Source: Collinsella sp. (GTDB taxonomy: Bacteria; Actinomycetota; Coriobacteriia; Coriobacteriales; Coriobacteriaceae). Taken from it: a stretch of DNA of 26,290 nucleotides. This document shows positions 1 to 7,158 of the stretch, piece by piece (position 1 is the stretch's first letter; each line of letters opens with the position of its first letter). Under the pieces are notes generated by a model. The model ran no database searches and was not told where the DNA came from. It worked only from the letters and a program-made list of their open reading frames with translations. The DNA lies in assembly GCA_022745215.1 (NCBI GenBank), contig JAIIWC010000021.1, positions 1 through 26,290 on the forward strand. The letters are read 5' to 3'. The translations under genes and the position numbers were made by a program.

Positions 1-83
1 TGCCATACGCTCTCAATCTCTAATATGCTCTTTCGTGCTTATTTGCGCAGACGATGATACTCCTAATGCAGCCAGCCGGCGCT

Positions 84-127
84 TAGGGACGTTCCTTTTC
101 TGTCGGCAGCTGGGGACACTCCTTGTC
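84..127. repeat. Degenerate tandem repeat with GGGAC core
   Basis: Two similar 17-base units, TAGGGACGTTCCTTTTC at 84-100 and TGGGGACACTCCTTGTC at 111-127, are repeated with a 27-base period and match at 13 of 17 positions. They lie upstream of the rlmA-like gene and outside any credible gene. The GGGAC core resembles the other short repeats in this window. It is probably a decayed dispersed intergenic repeat. The first 197 bases hold no other feature I can support. Confidence 0.4.
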
Positions 128-197
128 TCTTCTATGACTAGGTGGGGAAGGCGTGCGACAATGGTGGGCGTTGTGTTGTTCGCGCTAAGGAGTTGCC

Positions 198-1010
198 ATG
201 TTGTTGTGTCCCGTTTGCCATGAACCGTTGGTGGACGACGAGCGCGGTGCTGCATGCACGGGCGGACACCGTTTTGACCGTGCGCGCGAGGGCTATCTAT
301 ATCTGCTGCGCTCGTCCAAGAGTGGCGACTCCATGGGCGATCCCAAGTCGCAAGCGCGCAGCCGTCGTGACTTTCTGAACCGTGGATACTACGCGCCGTT
401 GCGCGACGCAATGGTCGAGCTGGTGCGCGAGCGGGCGACTGGGCGTGCTGCGTCTGCGAACGGTCCTATGACCTTGCTCGACATTTGCTGTGGCGAGGGC
501 TACTACACCAGCGCCATGGGCGCGGTATCGGGCGTAGATGCTTACGGGTTCGACTTGGGCAAGGAGATGGTGCGCCTGGCTGCCAAGCGCGGCGATGCGA
601 CCTACTTCGTGGCCAACATGAAGGACATCCCCGTGGCGGACGGCGCCTTCGATATGGTGACCGAGCTCTTCGCTCCCTTTAACGAGCGTGAGTTTGCCCG
701 CGTGCTGGCGCCCGAGGGCTCGCTCTACACCGTGGTGCCGGGTGCTCGGCATCTGTTTGGCCTCAAGGAGGTGCTCTACGACACGCCATATCTCAACGAC
801 GAAAAGCTGCCACAGACCACCGAGCTTAAACTGGTCGGAACGCAGCGGGTGACAGCTTCCATCACCCTCCAGACCCAGGCTGACATCGAGGCGGTGTTCC
901 AGATGACGCCCTACTACTACCGCACGCGCCCCGCCGACAAAGAGCGCCTGGCAAACCTCGATACCCTTCAGACCGATATCGACTTTATCATCGCCGAGTA
1001 CCGCCACTAA
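198..1010 (+). CDS. rlmA: 23S rRNA (guanine-N1) methyltransferase, RlmA family
   Basis: The 270-residue protein has the family layout. An N-terminal zinc-binding knuckle (Cys4, Cys7, Cys20, His24) is followed by a class I SAM-dependent methyltransferase fold with the glycine-rich cofactor motif LDICCGEGYY near residues 94-103. RlmA enzymes methylate a guanine in the helix 35 hairpin of 23S rRNA (G745 or G748); the G748 type can affect macrolide sensitivity. I cannot tell from sequence which base this one uses. The start ATG has AAGGAG about 5 bases upstream. Length matches the family (about 270). The gene is followed directly by a 33-base palindromic repeat and a strong terminator hairpin, so it is probably monocistronic. 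Confidence 0.9.
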   Translation: MLLCPVCHEPLVDDERGAACTGGHRFDRAREGYLYLLRSSKSGDSMGDPKSQARSRRDFLNRGYYAPLRDAMVELVRERATGRAASANGPMTLLDICCGEGYYTSAMGAVSGVDAYGFDLGKEMVRLAAKRGDATYFVANMKDIPVADGAFDMVTELFAPFNEREFARVLAPEGSLYTVVPGARHLFGLKEVLYDTPYLNDEKLPQTTELKLVGTQRVTASITLQTQADIEAVFQMTPYYYRTRPADKERLANLDTLQTDIDFIIAEYRH

Positions 1011-1043
1011 CCTACCAAAAAGGGACAGGTTTATTTTGGCAGG
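1011..1043. repeat. 33-bp palindromic intergenic repeat, copy 1
   Basis: The unit begins CCTACCAAAA and ends TTTTGGCAGG, so its ends are inverted repeats with one mismatch, around the core AGGGACAGGTTTA. It starts on the base after the rlmA stop codon. Two more copies, in opposite orientations, occur at 21104-21136 and 21171-21203. The near identity over 33 bases at sites 20 kb apart shows it is a dispersed element of REP type. Confidence 0.8.
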
Positions 1044-1061
1044 TTTTATCTGGGCAAACGT

Positions 1062-1099
1062 AAAGGGCCGACCGCGGAGATGCGCGATCGGCCCTTTTT
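1062..1099. terminator. Hairpin terminator between convergent genes
   Basis: AAAGGGCCGA (1062-1071) pairs perfectly with TCGGCCCTTT (1088-1097) and continues into further T residues on the plus strand. It lies between rlmA (plus) and the membrane protein gene (minus), so it may serve both. The U-tract is better for the plus strand. Confidence 0.8.
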
Positions 1100-1135
1100 A
1101 GTTGCTTGGCTGCAGGGAACTGTGGGGGCAGGTGC

Positions 1136-1537
1136 CTACAGACGATCCTTGTTCTCGGCCTTAACGTCGTGTGCCTGCTGAACAAAGAACAGGTCGTACA
1201 CCACGATGACAAAGGCGCCATAGTTTATGGCGTCGCCGCCAAACGCGGGAAGCGTGAGCACCGCCTGGGCAAGCGTGGCGACTGCAGCAACGATACCGAG
1301 CTTAAACGCGCCGTCAACCTGCGAAGGCTTGTTGGCACCCTTGATGCCCGCAACGCCTGCGGCGAGATCGATGAGGCCCTTGGCGATAATCACGGCCGCG
1401 GCGAGCATGGCGTTCGATCCGTAGGTGGACTCGAGCTTGCCGGTCGCGATGCCGGCGATTCCAATGACGAGACTGGCGATGCCCAGAACAAAATAAATCA
1501 GGGCAAGGATTTTGAGAGTCTTGCGAGTGAAGCTCAT
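1136..1537 (-). CDS. Small four-helix membrane protein, function unknown
   Basis: The 133-residue product starts MSFTRKTLK and shows four hydrophobic stretches (near residues 8-32, 43-65, 79-97 and 103-122). They are separated by short polar loops and followed by a charged C-terminus (KAENKDRL), so it is a small integral membrane protein. I chose the ATG at 1537 because GAAAGGACC lies just upstream; the reading frame extends 23 codons further but that part is Arg/Gln-rich and has no site. Small residues (Gly, Ala) are abundant in the helices. I recognise no named family. It is convergent with rlmA and has no operon partner. Confidence 0.75.
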   Translation of the reverse strand: MSFTRKTLKILALIYFVLGIASLVIGIAGIATGKLESTYGSNAMLAAAVIIAKGLIDLAAGVAGIKGANKPSQVDGAFKLGIVAAVATLAQAVLTLPAFGGDAINYGAFVIVVYDLFFVQQAHDVKAENKDRL

Positions 1538-1764
1538 GGCTGGTCCTTTCGATACGAGTACGCCAACCTGGCGCACCCTTTGTGCTGCACATATGGTGAA
1601 GCACATTGTAGTTCAACGCGGCGATGCATGCGCCTGAAAGCGACTCTTGCCTGTGCGGCCCAACCTTTCAAAAAGGAAAGCTGGGCGTAAGCAAAATCGA
1701 TGGCAGCGTATGCGCGGCGCTGCGATGATGGGGCCATGGCAAGAGCTGGACCGAAGGAGGGGCC

Positions 1765-1908
1765 ATGATGTACGGGGCCAAGCAAGTGCGCGAGCCGCGT
1801 TCGTTAGGAAGGCGTATGGGCGATTCCGTGATCGCTGCCGTGTGCACGGGATTGATGGCGGTGCTTTGCATTGGGATGCTGTGGACCATGTCGCATGTGG
1901 GACAATAA
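1765..1908 (+). CDS. 47-residue single-span membrane miniprotein
   Basis: A short open frame starts ATG ATG TAC and ends TAA. A strong site (AAGGAGGGG) lies 3-8 bases upstream of the first ATG. The protein has a basic N-terminus (MMYGAKQVREPRSLGRRMGD) followed by one hydrophobic span (roughly residues 20-42, SVIAAVCTGLMAVLCIGMLW), the layout of a small inner-membrane or signal-anchor protein. The gene lies 63 bases upstream of rsmJ on the same strand and could be co-transcribed with it. There is no homology evidence. The case rests on the ribosome binding site, the amphipathic layout and the lack of any competing gene. Confidence 0.55.
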   Translation: MMYGAKQVREPRSLGRRMGDSVIAAVCTGLMAVLCIGMLWTMSHVGQ

Positions 1909-1971
1909 CGGACGGTTGGGTGCTGGCATAAACGGCGCTCACGTATTCGTTTTGCTTGTTAAGGAGTGTCC

Positions 1972-2676
1972 ATGGGCGTCGTCGATCCCTTTTCTGTTGC
2001 TCGGGCCGCGGGGCTTGAGCTGACCGGGAAGTCCGAGGGCCTCACGCTCACCGACGGCACGATGGAGCTGCGTGCCGATTTTGGCCGCATGCTTCCGCGG
2101 CTCAAGCAGGGTCGTCTGCAGCAGGAGCTGCTGGTGAAGGCCGCGCGCGCGAAAGGCGTTGAGCATCCGTGGGCAGTCGATGCCACGGCAGGTTTTGGCG
2201 AGGATTCGCTGCTGCTGGCGGCCGCGGGCTTTACCGTCGATCTGTATGAACAGGATTGCGTGATCGCGGCGCTCCTCAAGGATGCTTTGGATCGCGCGGC
2301 AGATGATCCGGCGCTTGCGGCTGCCGTGGCGCGCATGCGCTTACATGCGGGCGAGGATAGCATTGCCGGCCTTCGCCATACAGCCGAGCTGATCGGGCAG
2401 GGCGAGCTCACCGCTCCCGACGTGGTGTATCTGGACCCCATGTTTCCCGAGCGCACCAAGAGCGCGGCGGTGAAAAAGAAGTTTCAACTTTTGCACCATC
2501 TGGAGCAGCCGTGCGCCGACGAGGAGACGCTGGTCGAAGCTGCGCTTGCGGTGCACCCGCGCAAGGTCGTTATCAAGCGACCGGTGAAGGGGCCGCTGCT
2601 TGCCGGCGTTAAGCCGAGCTATCAGCTTGTGGGCAAGGCCGTTCGTTACGATGTTTTGGTGCCGCCGCGCCCGTAG
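1972..2676 (+). CDS. rsmJ: 16S rRNA (guanine1516-N2) methyltransferase, RsmJ family
   Basis: The product is a 234-residue class I methyltransferase. The SAM-binding motif DATAGFGEDSLLLAAAGF lies near residue 70 and the catalytic VYLDPMFP signature near residue 150. Both are hallmarks of RsmJ (YhiQ), which methylates G1516 of 16S rRNA in E. coli. The C-terminal KRPVKGPLL and RYDVLVP segments also fit the family. I placed the start at ATG 1972, five bases after AAGGAG. The in-frame GTG at 1966 overlaps that site and is unlikely. RsmJ is best known from proteobacteria, so its presence here next to rlmA makes two rRNA base methyltransferases in 2.7 kb. Confidence 0.85.
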   Translation: MGVVDPFSVARAAGLELTGKSEGLTLTDGTMELRADFGRMLPRLKQGRLQQELLVKAARAKGVEHPWAVDATAGFGEDSLLLAAAGFTVDLYEQDCVIAALLKDALDRAADDPALAAAVARMRLHAGEDSIAGLRHTAELIGQGELTAPDVVYLDPMFPERTKSAAVKKKFQLLHHLEQPCADEETLVEAALAVHPRKVVIKRPVKGPLLAGVKPSYQLVGKAVRYDVLVPPRP

Positions 2677-2689
2677 CTTGTGCACGATG

Positions 2690-2706
2690 GCTGGCGCTTC
2701 GCCAGC
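2690..2706. terminator. Short perfect hairpin between convergent genes
   Basis: GCTGGCG, loop CTT, then CGCCAGC lies 13 bases after the rsmJ stop and 19 bases before the end of the convergent zinc-ribbon gene. There is no T-run on either strand, so intrinsic termination would be weak. Confidence 0.4.
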
Positions 2707-2724
2707 GCCGTGCCGATGCGGGGT

Positions 2725-3021
2725 CTATTTCCAAGGGTGCGACGTCAGGTGCCAGCCGCCGCAGTATTCGCATTTGTAGCAGGCCAAACCACGCCGTCCG
2801 CGGTTTTCGCAGTCGGCCATAACGGCCTCGGCTTCGGCGCGTGTGTCGTAACGGTTTTTGCGTTCGCACGACTTGTAGCGCCAGGCTTCATCGCGCTCGG
2901 CGTCTAGTGCGTCGCGGCGCTCGTCCTCGCGCGCAAACAGGTCGCCCATATCGCCGCCGGTGGCAGCGCCCAAAAACTCGCTTTTGGCTTTTGACCAGGC
3001 GGCTCGCTTTTTGCTCCCCAT
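2725..3021 (-). CDS. Small zinc-ribbon protein of unknown role
   Basis: The 98-residue protein has a lysine-rich N-terminus, an acidic and arginine-rich middle (residues 24-48), and a C-terminal cysteine cluster: Cys52, Cys71, then CYKCEYCGGWH (Cys81, Cys84, Cys87, His91). The C-x2-C-x2-C-G-G-W-H-L-T ending recurs in small proteins of actinobacteria and their phages and is expected to bind one zinc ion. The start ATG at 3021 lies 10 bases after AGGAG; an in-frame TTG at 3042 overlaps that site. It is divergent from the acetyltransferase gene, and an inverted repeat lies in the shared 74-base promoter region. Function unknown; nucleic-acid binding is a guess. Confidence 0.75.
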   Translation of the reverse strand: MGSKKRAAWSKAKSEFLGAATGGDMGDLFAREDERRDALDAERDEAWRYKSCERKNRYDTRAEAEAVMADCENRGRRGLACYKCEYCGGWHLTSHPWK

Positions 3022-3045
3022 CTGCTTCGCGCTCCTCTCCAAACG

Positions 3046-3077
3046 TTGGTATCATTGCTCAATCAAAGTGATACCAA
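3046..3077. promoter_or_regulatory. Inverted repeat in divergent promoter region
   Basis: TTGGTATCA (3046-3054) and TGATACCAA (3069-3077) are perfect inverted repeats 14 bases apart, with centres 23 bases apart (about two helical turns). They lie between the zinc-ribbon gene (minus) and the GNAT gene (plus). They could be operator half-sites for a dimeric regulator or a short hairpin. A similar TTGGTATAACT direct repeat precedes the ATPase gene at 5926. Confidence 0.45.
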
Positions 3078-3095
3078 TAAACGTGAGGTCGCCGC

Positions 3096-3587
3096 GTGAT
3101 GATCAGAAAAACCCTCGATACCGACATTCCCGCCGTCATGGCTATCTATGACGCGGCCCGCGCCTTTATGCGCGCACATGGCAACGCCACGCAGTGGCCC
3201 GAGGGCACGCCTTCGGCCGAGCAGCTGGCTGCCGATATTGCCGCTGATGGCAGTTACGTGTGCGAAGTCGACGGTCGCGTGGTGGCGACGTTTGCCCTTT
3301 TGCCGGGGCCGGACGAGTGCTATGACGTCATTGAGGACGGGCAATGGCGTAGCGACACTCCGTATGCCGTACTGCACCGAGTGGCGTCCGACGGCACCGT
3401 GCACGGTATCGCGGCTGCGATGTTTGCCTTTGCCAAGGAACGCGCTGACCATCTGCGTATCGACACGCACGAGGACAACTTGCCCATGCAGGGCGCCATC
3501 GCCAAGGCCGGGTTTAAGCGCGCCGGTATCGTATATGTGTCGGACGGTACGCCGCGCGTCGCGTTTGATTGGCTGCGCGAGGCGTAG
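3096..3587 (+). CDS. GNAT-family N-acetyltransferase
   Basis: The 163-residue protein has the GNAT layout. IRKTLDTDIPAVMAIYDAAR forms strand 1 and helix 1. The central strands include VVATFALLPG, HRVASDGTVHGIAAAMFAFA is the acetyl-CoA-binding strand 4 and helix 3, and the LRIDTHEDNLPMQGAIAKAGFKRAG segment is the typical strand 5 and helix 4 ending. The acceptor substrate cannot be read from the sequence. The start is either GTG 3096 (7 bases after GAGG) or the adjacent ATG 3099; the choice changes one residue. It is followed by a clear terminator and appears monocistronic. Confidence 0.85.
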   Translation: MMIRKTLDTDIPAVMAIYDAARAFMRAHGNATQWPEGTPSAEQLAADIAADGSYVCEVDGRVVATFALLPGPDECYDVIEDGQWRSDTPYAVLHRVASDGTVHGIAAAMFAFAKERADHLRIDTHEDNLPMQGAIAKAGFKRAGIVYVSDGTPRVAFDWLREA

Positions 3588-3621
3588 GAGCCAAGGCACG
3601 TATCATCACCCAGCTCAAATA

Positions 3622-3649
3622 AAAAATGGCCTCGAGTGGGGCCATTTTT
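3622..3649 (+). terminator. Rho-independent terminator after GNAT gene
   Basis: AAAAATGGCC (3622-3631) pairs with GGCCATTTTT (3640-3649), a perfect 10-bp stem with an 8-base loop and a T-rich 3' side. It lies 34 bases after the acetyltransferase stop codon. Confidence 0.85.
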
Positions 3650-3892
3650 GTTAAAACGCGTCGTTGTGGGGCTCGCGTTGTTACCGCCCAGATGAGTCCG
3701 GGCGGACAAAAAGGGGAGGTGCCGGCTTTCGCAAGGCGCGAACCTACGAAAATCGCCGCGCGGCAACGCAGGGCGATGAGCTCGGTCGGGGGATAGGGCC
3801 CGCTTCGCCCGCCGGCCCGTAAATTGTATCATCCAGTGTGGAACGAGGATGCCCGTTGCCGCGTGCGATGGGCTTGTAATAAGAGGAGAGCC
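3650..3892 (+). promoter_or_regulatory. Leader region of the ribosomal protection gene, with hairpin
   Basis: These 243 bases separate the terminator from the TetM-like start and hold no gene I can support. CCGCCC (3684-3689) and GGGCGG (3700-3705) form a stable stem with inner pairing, and the region is GC-rich with several further short complementary runs. Ribosomal protection genes are often preceded by attenuator leaders, so a regulatory leader is plausible. I see no T-run terminator or obvious leader peptide, so this is a suggestion only. Confidence 0.3.
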
Positions 3893-5896
3893 ATGTCGAA
3901 GCAAGCGGTCGTTGGAATCTTGGCACATGTCGATGCCGGCAAGACCACGCTGGCCGAGGCTATGCTGTTCAACGCGGGCCGCATTCGCAAACGCGGCCGT
4001 GTGGACGATGGCGATTCGCACCTGGACACGAACGCGATCGAGCGCGAGCGCGGCATTACGATCTTCTCGTCGCAGGCCGTGCTCGACCACGGCGATGCCC
4101 ACGTCATGCTCGTGGATGCACCCGGCCACGTCGATTTTTCTGCCGAGGCGGAGCGCACGCTGCGCGCGCTCGACTACGCGATTTTAGTTGTGGGCGCCAA
4201 CGATGGCGTGCAGGGGCACACCGAAACCCTGTGGCGCCTGCTTGCGCGCTATGACATCCCGACGTTCATCTTTGTCAACAAGATCGATTTGGAGAATCCC
4301 GGCCGCGATGTTTTGCTGGCACAGCTGGGGCAGCGTCTTTCCGAAGGCTGCCTAGATGCCAACGAGCTGCTGGCGGGTGGTGCCGTTCAGGAGGATGCTG
4401 CTGCGTTGGACGAGGCGGCACTCGAGGAGTTTCTTGAAGCGGGTGAGCTTTCCGTCGCAACGCTGTCACGCATGGTTGCCGAGCGCAAGCTTTTTCCCTG
4501 CTTTGCCGGCTCGGCGCTCAAGGACCAAGGCGTGGACGAGTTGCTGGATGGCATATGCGCGCTGATGCGTGAACAGGCGTGGCCCCCGGAGTTCTCCGCG
4601 CGCGTCTATCGCGTCAGCCGCGGGGATCGCGGCGAGCGTTTGGCTTGGGTTAAAGTGACCGGCGGCACGCTGCACGCTAAGCAGGTGATTGGCGGACGTT
4701 CCGGTGCCGAGGCATGGGAGCAGAAGGTCGATCAAGTTCGCATCTATAACGGCGAGAAGTATGAGCTTGCGCAAGAAGTTGCTGCTGGCGGTATTTGCGC
4801 CGTGACGGGTCTTGCGCACGTTCGCCCAGGGGACGCCCTGGGCACGGAGCCCGCGGGCGATGCGCCCGTCATCGCTCCGGTCCTCACCTATACGGTGCTG
4901 CCGGGCGAACACGACGTTCATGCGGTGTTTAAAGCGCTGAGTGAGTTGGCGGACGAAGATCCCATGCTCGGCGTAAGCTGGAATACGCATCTTGAGCAGA
5001 TTCACCTGCAGTTGATGGGCGCCGTGCAGCTCGAGGTCGTGCAGCGGGTGTTGGCCGATCGCTTTGGCCTTTCGGTTGCGTTTGAGCCCGGCGGCATTCT
5101 CTACAAGGAGACTATTTCGCGGCCGGTCGAGGGCGTGGGCCACTTTGAGCCGCTGCGTCACTATGCCGAGGTGCATCTGCGCCTGGAGCCGTTGCCGGCG
5201 GGTTCGGGTGTGCAGTTTGGCACCGTGACCTCGACCGACGAGCTCGATCTTAACTGGCAGCGTTTGGCACTCACCAACGCTATGGAGCGCGACCACCTGG
5301 GCGTGCTGACGGGCTCGCCCATCACCGATGTGCGCATTACGCTCACGGGCGGCCGCGCGCATGCCAAACACACCGAGGGCGGCGATTTTCGCCAGGCCAC
5401 GTATCGCGCGATTCGCCAGGGTTTTATGCAGGCGCGCGAGGTCGGCGCAGACGTGTTGCTGGAGCCGTGGTACCACTTTGAGCTCGAGGTGCCGGGGGAG
5501 TGCGTGGGCCGGGCGTTGTCAGATGCCACACGCATGGGTGCCGAGTACGAGCCGCCGACGATGGCGGGAGACCGAGCGAAGCTTGTGGGTCGCGTGCCGG
5601 CATCCGAGGTGCAGGATTACGCGCTGGAGGTGGCTGCCTACACGAGCGGGCGCGGTCATCTGTACCTGGAGTTCGCCGGTTATGCGGCTTGCCATGATGC
5701 CGAGCGCGTAATCGAGACGGCCGCCTATGAGCCCGAGGCCGATCTGCCCAACACACCCGACTCGGTCTTTTGCTCTCATGGCGCCGGCTACACGGTCAAA
5801 TGGTATGACGTGCCCGCCGCAGCGCACGTAAAGATCGATCCCGCCACCTTCCGTCCCTGGCGAGCAGCAGACGCCGAGTTTTTCGGCCACATGTGA
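3893..5896 (+). CDS. TetM/EF-G-like translational GTPase (ribosomal protection family)
   Basis: The 667-residue protein carries all GTPase motifs: G1 AHVDAGKT (11-18), G2 RGIT (53-56), G3 DAPGH (75-79), G4 NKID (129-132) and G5 near GSAL. EF-G-like domains II-V follow. Compared with EF-G it is short and matches the Tet(M)/Tet(O)/OtrA ribosomal protection branch in length and in C-terminal features (LLEPWYHFELEVP, then EYEPPTMAGDRAKLVGRVPA and YTSGRGHLYLEF). Such proteins use GTP to displace tetracycline from the 30S A site. The tail (DSVFCSHGAGYTVKWYDVP) resembles chromosomal TetM-like factors whose effect on resistance is untested. The start ATG 3893 follows AGAGGAGAG; the longer frame upstream has no site. 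Its stop codon TGA lies inside the palindrome at 5891. Confidence 0.85.
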   Translation: MSKQAVVGILAHVDAGKTTLAEAMLFNAGRIRKRGRVDDGDSHLDTNAIERERGITIFSSQAVLDHGDAHVMLVDAPGHVDFSAEAERTLRALDYAILVVGANDGVQGHTETLWRLLARYDIPTFIFVNKIDLENPGRDVLLAQLGQRLSEGCLDANELLAGGAVQEDAAALDEAALEEFLEAGELSVATLSRMVAERKLFPCFAGSALKDQGVDELLDGICALMREQAWPPEFSARVYRVSRGDRGERLAWVKVTGGTLHAKQVIGGRSGAEAWEQKVDQVRIYNGEKYELAQEVAAGGICAVTGLAHVRPGDALGTEPAGDAPVIAPVLTYTVLPGEHDVHAVFKALSELADEDPMLGVSWNTHLEQIHLQLMGAVQLEVVQRVLADRFGLSVAFEPGGILYKETISRPVEGVGHFEPLRHYAEVHLRLEPLPAGSGVQFGTVTSTDELDLNWQRLALTNAMERDHLGVLTGSPITDVRITLTGGRAHAKHTEGGDFRQATYRAIRQGFMQAREVGADVLLEPWYHFELEVPGECVGRALSDATRMGAEYEPPTMAGDRAKLVGRVPASEVQDYALEVAAYTSGRGHLYLEFAGYAACHDAERVIETAAYEPEADLPNTPDSVFCSHGAGYTVKWYDVPAAAHVKIDPATFRPWRAADAEFFGHM

Positions 5897-5921
5897 CAAA
5901 GGGACAGCCCCTTTGTCACAT
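5891..5921. repeat. Stop-codon palindrome family, copy 1 (perfect)
   Basis: ATGTGACAAAGGG (5891-5903) and CCCTTTGTCACAT (5909-5921) are perfect 13-bp inverted repeats around ACAGC. The first arm contains the last sense codon and the stop of the TetM-like gene. Close relatives lie at 7108 and 10210, each touching a stop codon. It probably acts as a hairpin at the mRNA 3' end; no U-tract follows. Confidence 0.8.
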
Positions 5922-5925
5922 GCTA

Positions 5926-5963
5926 TTGGTATAACTCAGTATAAGTTGGTATAACTGTTACCA
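5926..5963. promoter_or_regulatory. Direct repeats upstream of the ATPase gene
   Basis: TTGGTATAACT occurs at 5926-5936 and again at 5946-5956, exactly 20 bases (about two helical turns) apart. An inverted GTTACCA follows at 5957-5963. The block is AT-rich in a GC-rich region and lies 27-64 bases before the ATPase start, so it may be both promoter and operator. TATAAC and TATAAG hexamers within it could serve as -10 elements. Confidence 0.45.
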
Positions 5964-5989
5964 GGGTTTGCCAATCCGAGGAGGCCGAT

Positions 5990-7108
5990 ATGAATCCAAA
6001 TCCCTTTAAGCCCACAGCTGGTAAGCGGCCTCCGATACTCATCGGTCGCGAGTCGGTCATCGAAGATTTCGAGGAAGGGCTCGACAACGGCGCCGGAGCG
6101 CCGGGTAGGCTCATGCTCATTACGGGAAACCGCGGCTGCGGCAAGACGGTTCTCCTGAGGGAGCTGCAACGTCTAGCCAATGAGCACGGATGGGCGGTTG
6201 TCTCCGATTCCGCTTCGCTTGGCTTATGCGACCGCTTGGCCGACGCGCTTCGCTCGAATAAACCCGTTGTGACGTCAATGGAGTTCGGTCCCTCGTTTGG
6301 CCGGATGTCGGTCGAGGCGGCGCGGGCAAAGGGTGAGACGTTGCGGGGGCTGGTCAACGAGCGCCTCAAGAAGCTCGGTCCAGGCAAGGGCATACTGTTT
6401 GCGATTGACGAGGCGCAATCTGCGTCTATCGAGGAGCTGGCGGCTCTTGCCGTTCTCTATCAGCAGGTGCTCGGAGACCAGGATGCCACGGGCTTGTCCG
6501 ATAGCGACCAGCGCGGTCTTGCGCTGGTGTTCGCCGGCTTACCCAGTATGGTTGACGATCTGCTCGAAGAGCCGAGCGTGACGTTTTTGCGGCGTGCCCA
6601 GCAGCGTACGCTGGGGGCGATATCTTTGCCCAAGGTGCGCGATTCATATGTCCAGACGGTCAAAGACGCCGGTCTTTACGTTGACGCGGAGACAGCGGAC
6701 CTTGCGGCACACAAGAGCATGGGGCATCCCTATATGGTTCAGCTGGTGGGCTATTACATGTGGCGCTCTGCTGTCCGGCGTGGCTCGCAGGTCATTGAAA
6801 GGCACGATGTCGAGGATGGGCATGCGGATGCCGTCTCCGAGTTCTACGAAGCGGTTGACGCGCCTCTGTATTACGGGCTGCGCAGTCCACAGCGCCTTTT
6901 TATCGAGGCCATGGCGGTTGACGAGGGCAAACCGACTCGCATGGCGGATATCATTGAGCGCTGCGATCGCACCCAGAGCTGGGCGAGCAAATATCGCGCA
7001 AGCCTGATTCGCGAGCGCGTCATCGAGGCTGCCGGATACGGCCTCGTCCGATTTACCGTGCCCATGCTGGGCGCGTACATTCGCGATCGCGTTTTATGGC
7101 ATGAGTAA
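5990..7108 (+). CDS. AAA/STAND-type P-loop ATPase with C-terminal winged-helix-like region
   Basis: The 372-residue protein begins with a Cdc6/Orc1-like entry segment (RPPILIGRESVIEDFEEGL). Walker A is GNRGCGKT (46-53) and Walker B is ILFAIDEAQ (near 134-142). A sensor-like region (ALVFAGLPSMVDDLL) and a lid helix region (LAAHKSMGHPYMVQLVGYYMW) follow. The last 80 residues look like a winged-helix segment. This is the layout of archaeal-type AAA ATPases found singly in bacteria, some used in toxin-antitoxin or mobile-element biology; its job here is unknown. The start ATG 5990 follows GAGGAGG. It is flanked on both sides by stop-codon palindromes, so it appears to be its own transcription unit. 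Confidence 0.75.
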   Translation: MNPNPFKPTAGKRPPILIGRESVIEDFEEGLDNGAGAPGRLMLITGNRGCGKTVLLRELQRLANEHGWAVVSDSASLGLCDRLADALRSNKPVVTSMEFGPSFGRMSVEAARAKGETLRGLVNERLKKLGPGKGILFAIDEAQSASIEELAALAVLYQQVLGDQDATGLSDSDQRGLALVFAGLPSMVDDLLEEPSVTFLRRAQQRTLGAISLPKVRDSYVQTVKDAGLYVDAETADLAAHKSMGHPYMVQLVGYYMWRSAVRRGSQVIERHDVEDGHADAVSEFYEAVDAPLYYGLRSPQRLFIEAMAVDEGKPTRMADIIERCDRTQSWASKYRASLIRERVIEAAGYGLVRFTVPMLGAYIRDRVLWHE

Positions 7109-7137
7109 TGTGAAAAGGGATGGTCCCTTTGTCATAT
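7108..7137. repeat. Stop-codon palindrome family, copy 2
   Basis: ATGTGAAAAGGGA (7108-7120) can pair with TCCCTTTGTCATAT (7124-7137) with one unpaired base and one G-T pair. It begins on the last base of the ATPase stop codon TAA. It differs from the perfect copy at 5891 by one missing base and a few substitutions. Confidence 0.75.
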
Positions 7138-7158
7138 CGATAGATGTGAGGTCAAAAC

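Noticed and set aside
1660..1690. Hairpin CCCA-ac-CTTTC / GAAAG-c-TGGG
   Set aside because: It has an internal loop and no T-run on either strand, and lies in a gap with no gene ending there, so no function can be supported.
3684..3730. Resemblance to an RNase P or hammerhead core (GATGAGTCCGGGCGGAC)
   Set aside because: The conserved GAGGAAAGTCCGGGC of RNase P and the CUGAUGA/GAAA of hammerheads are both broken, and no distal partner motif was found.
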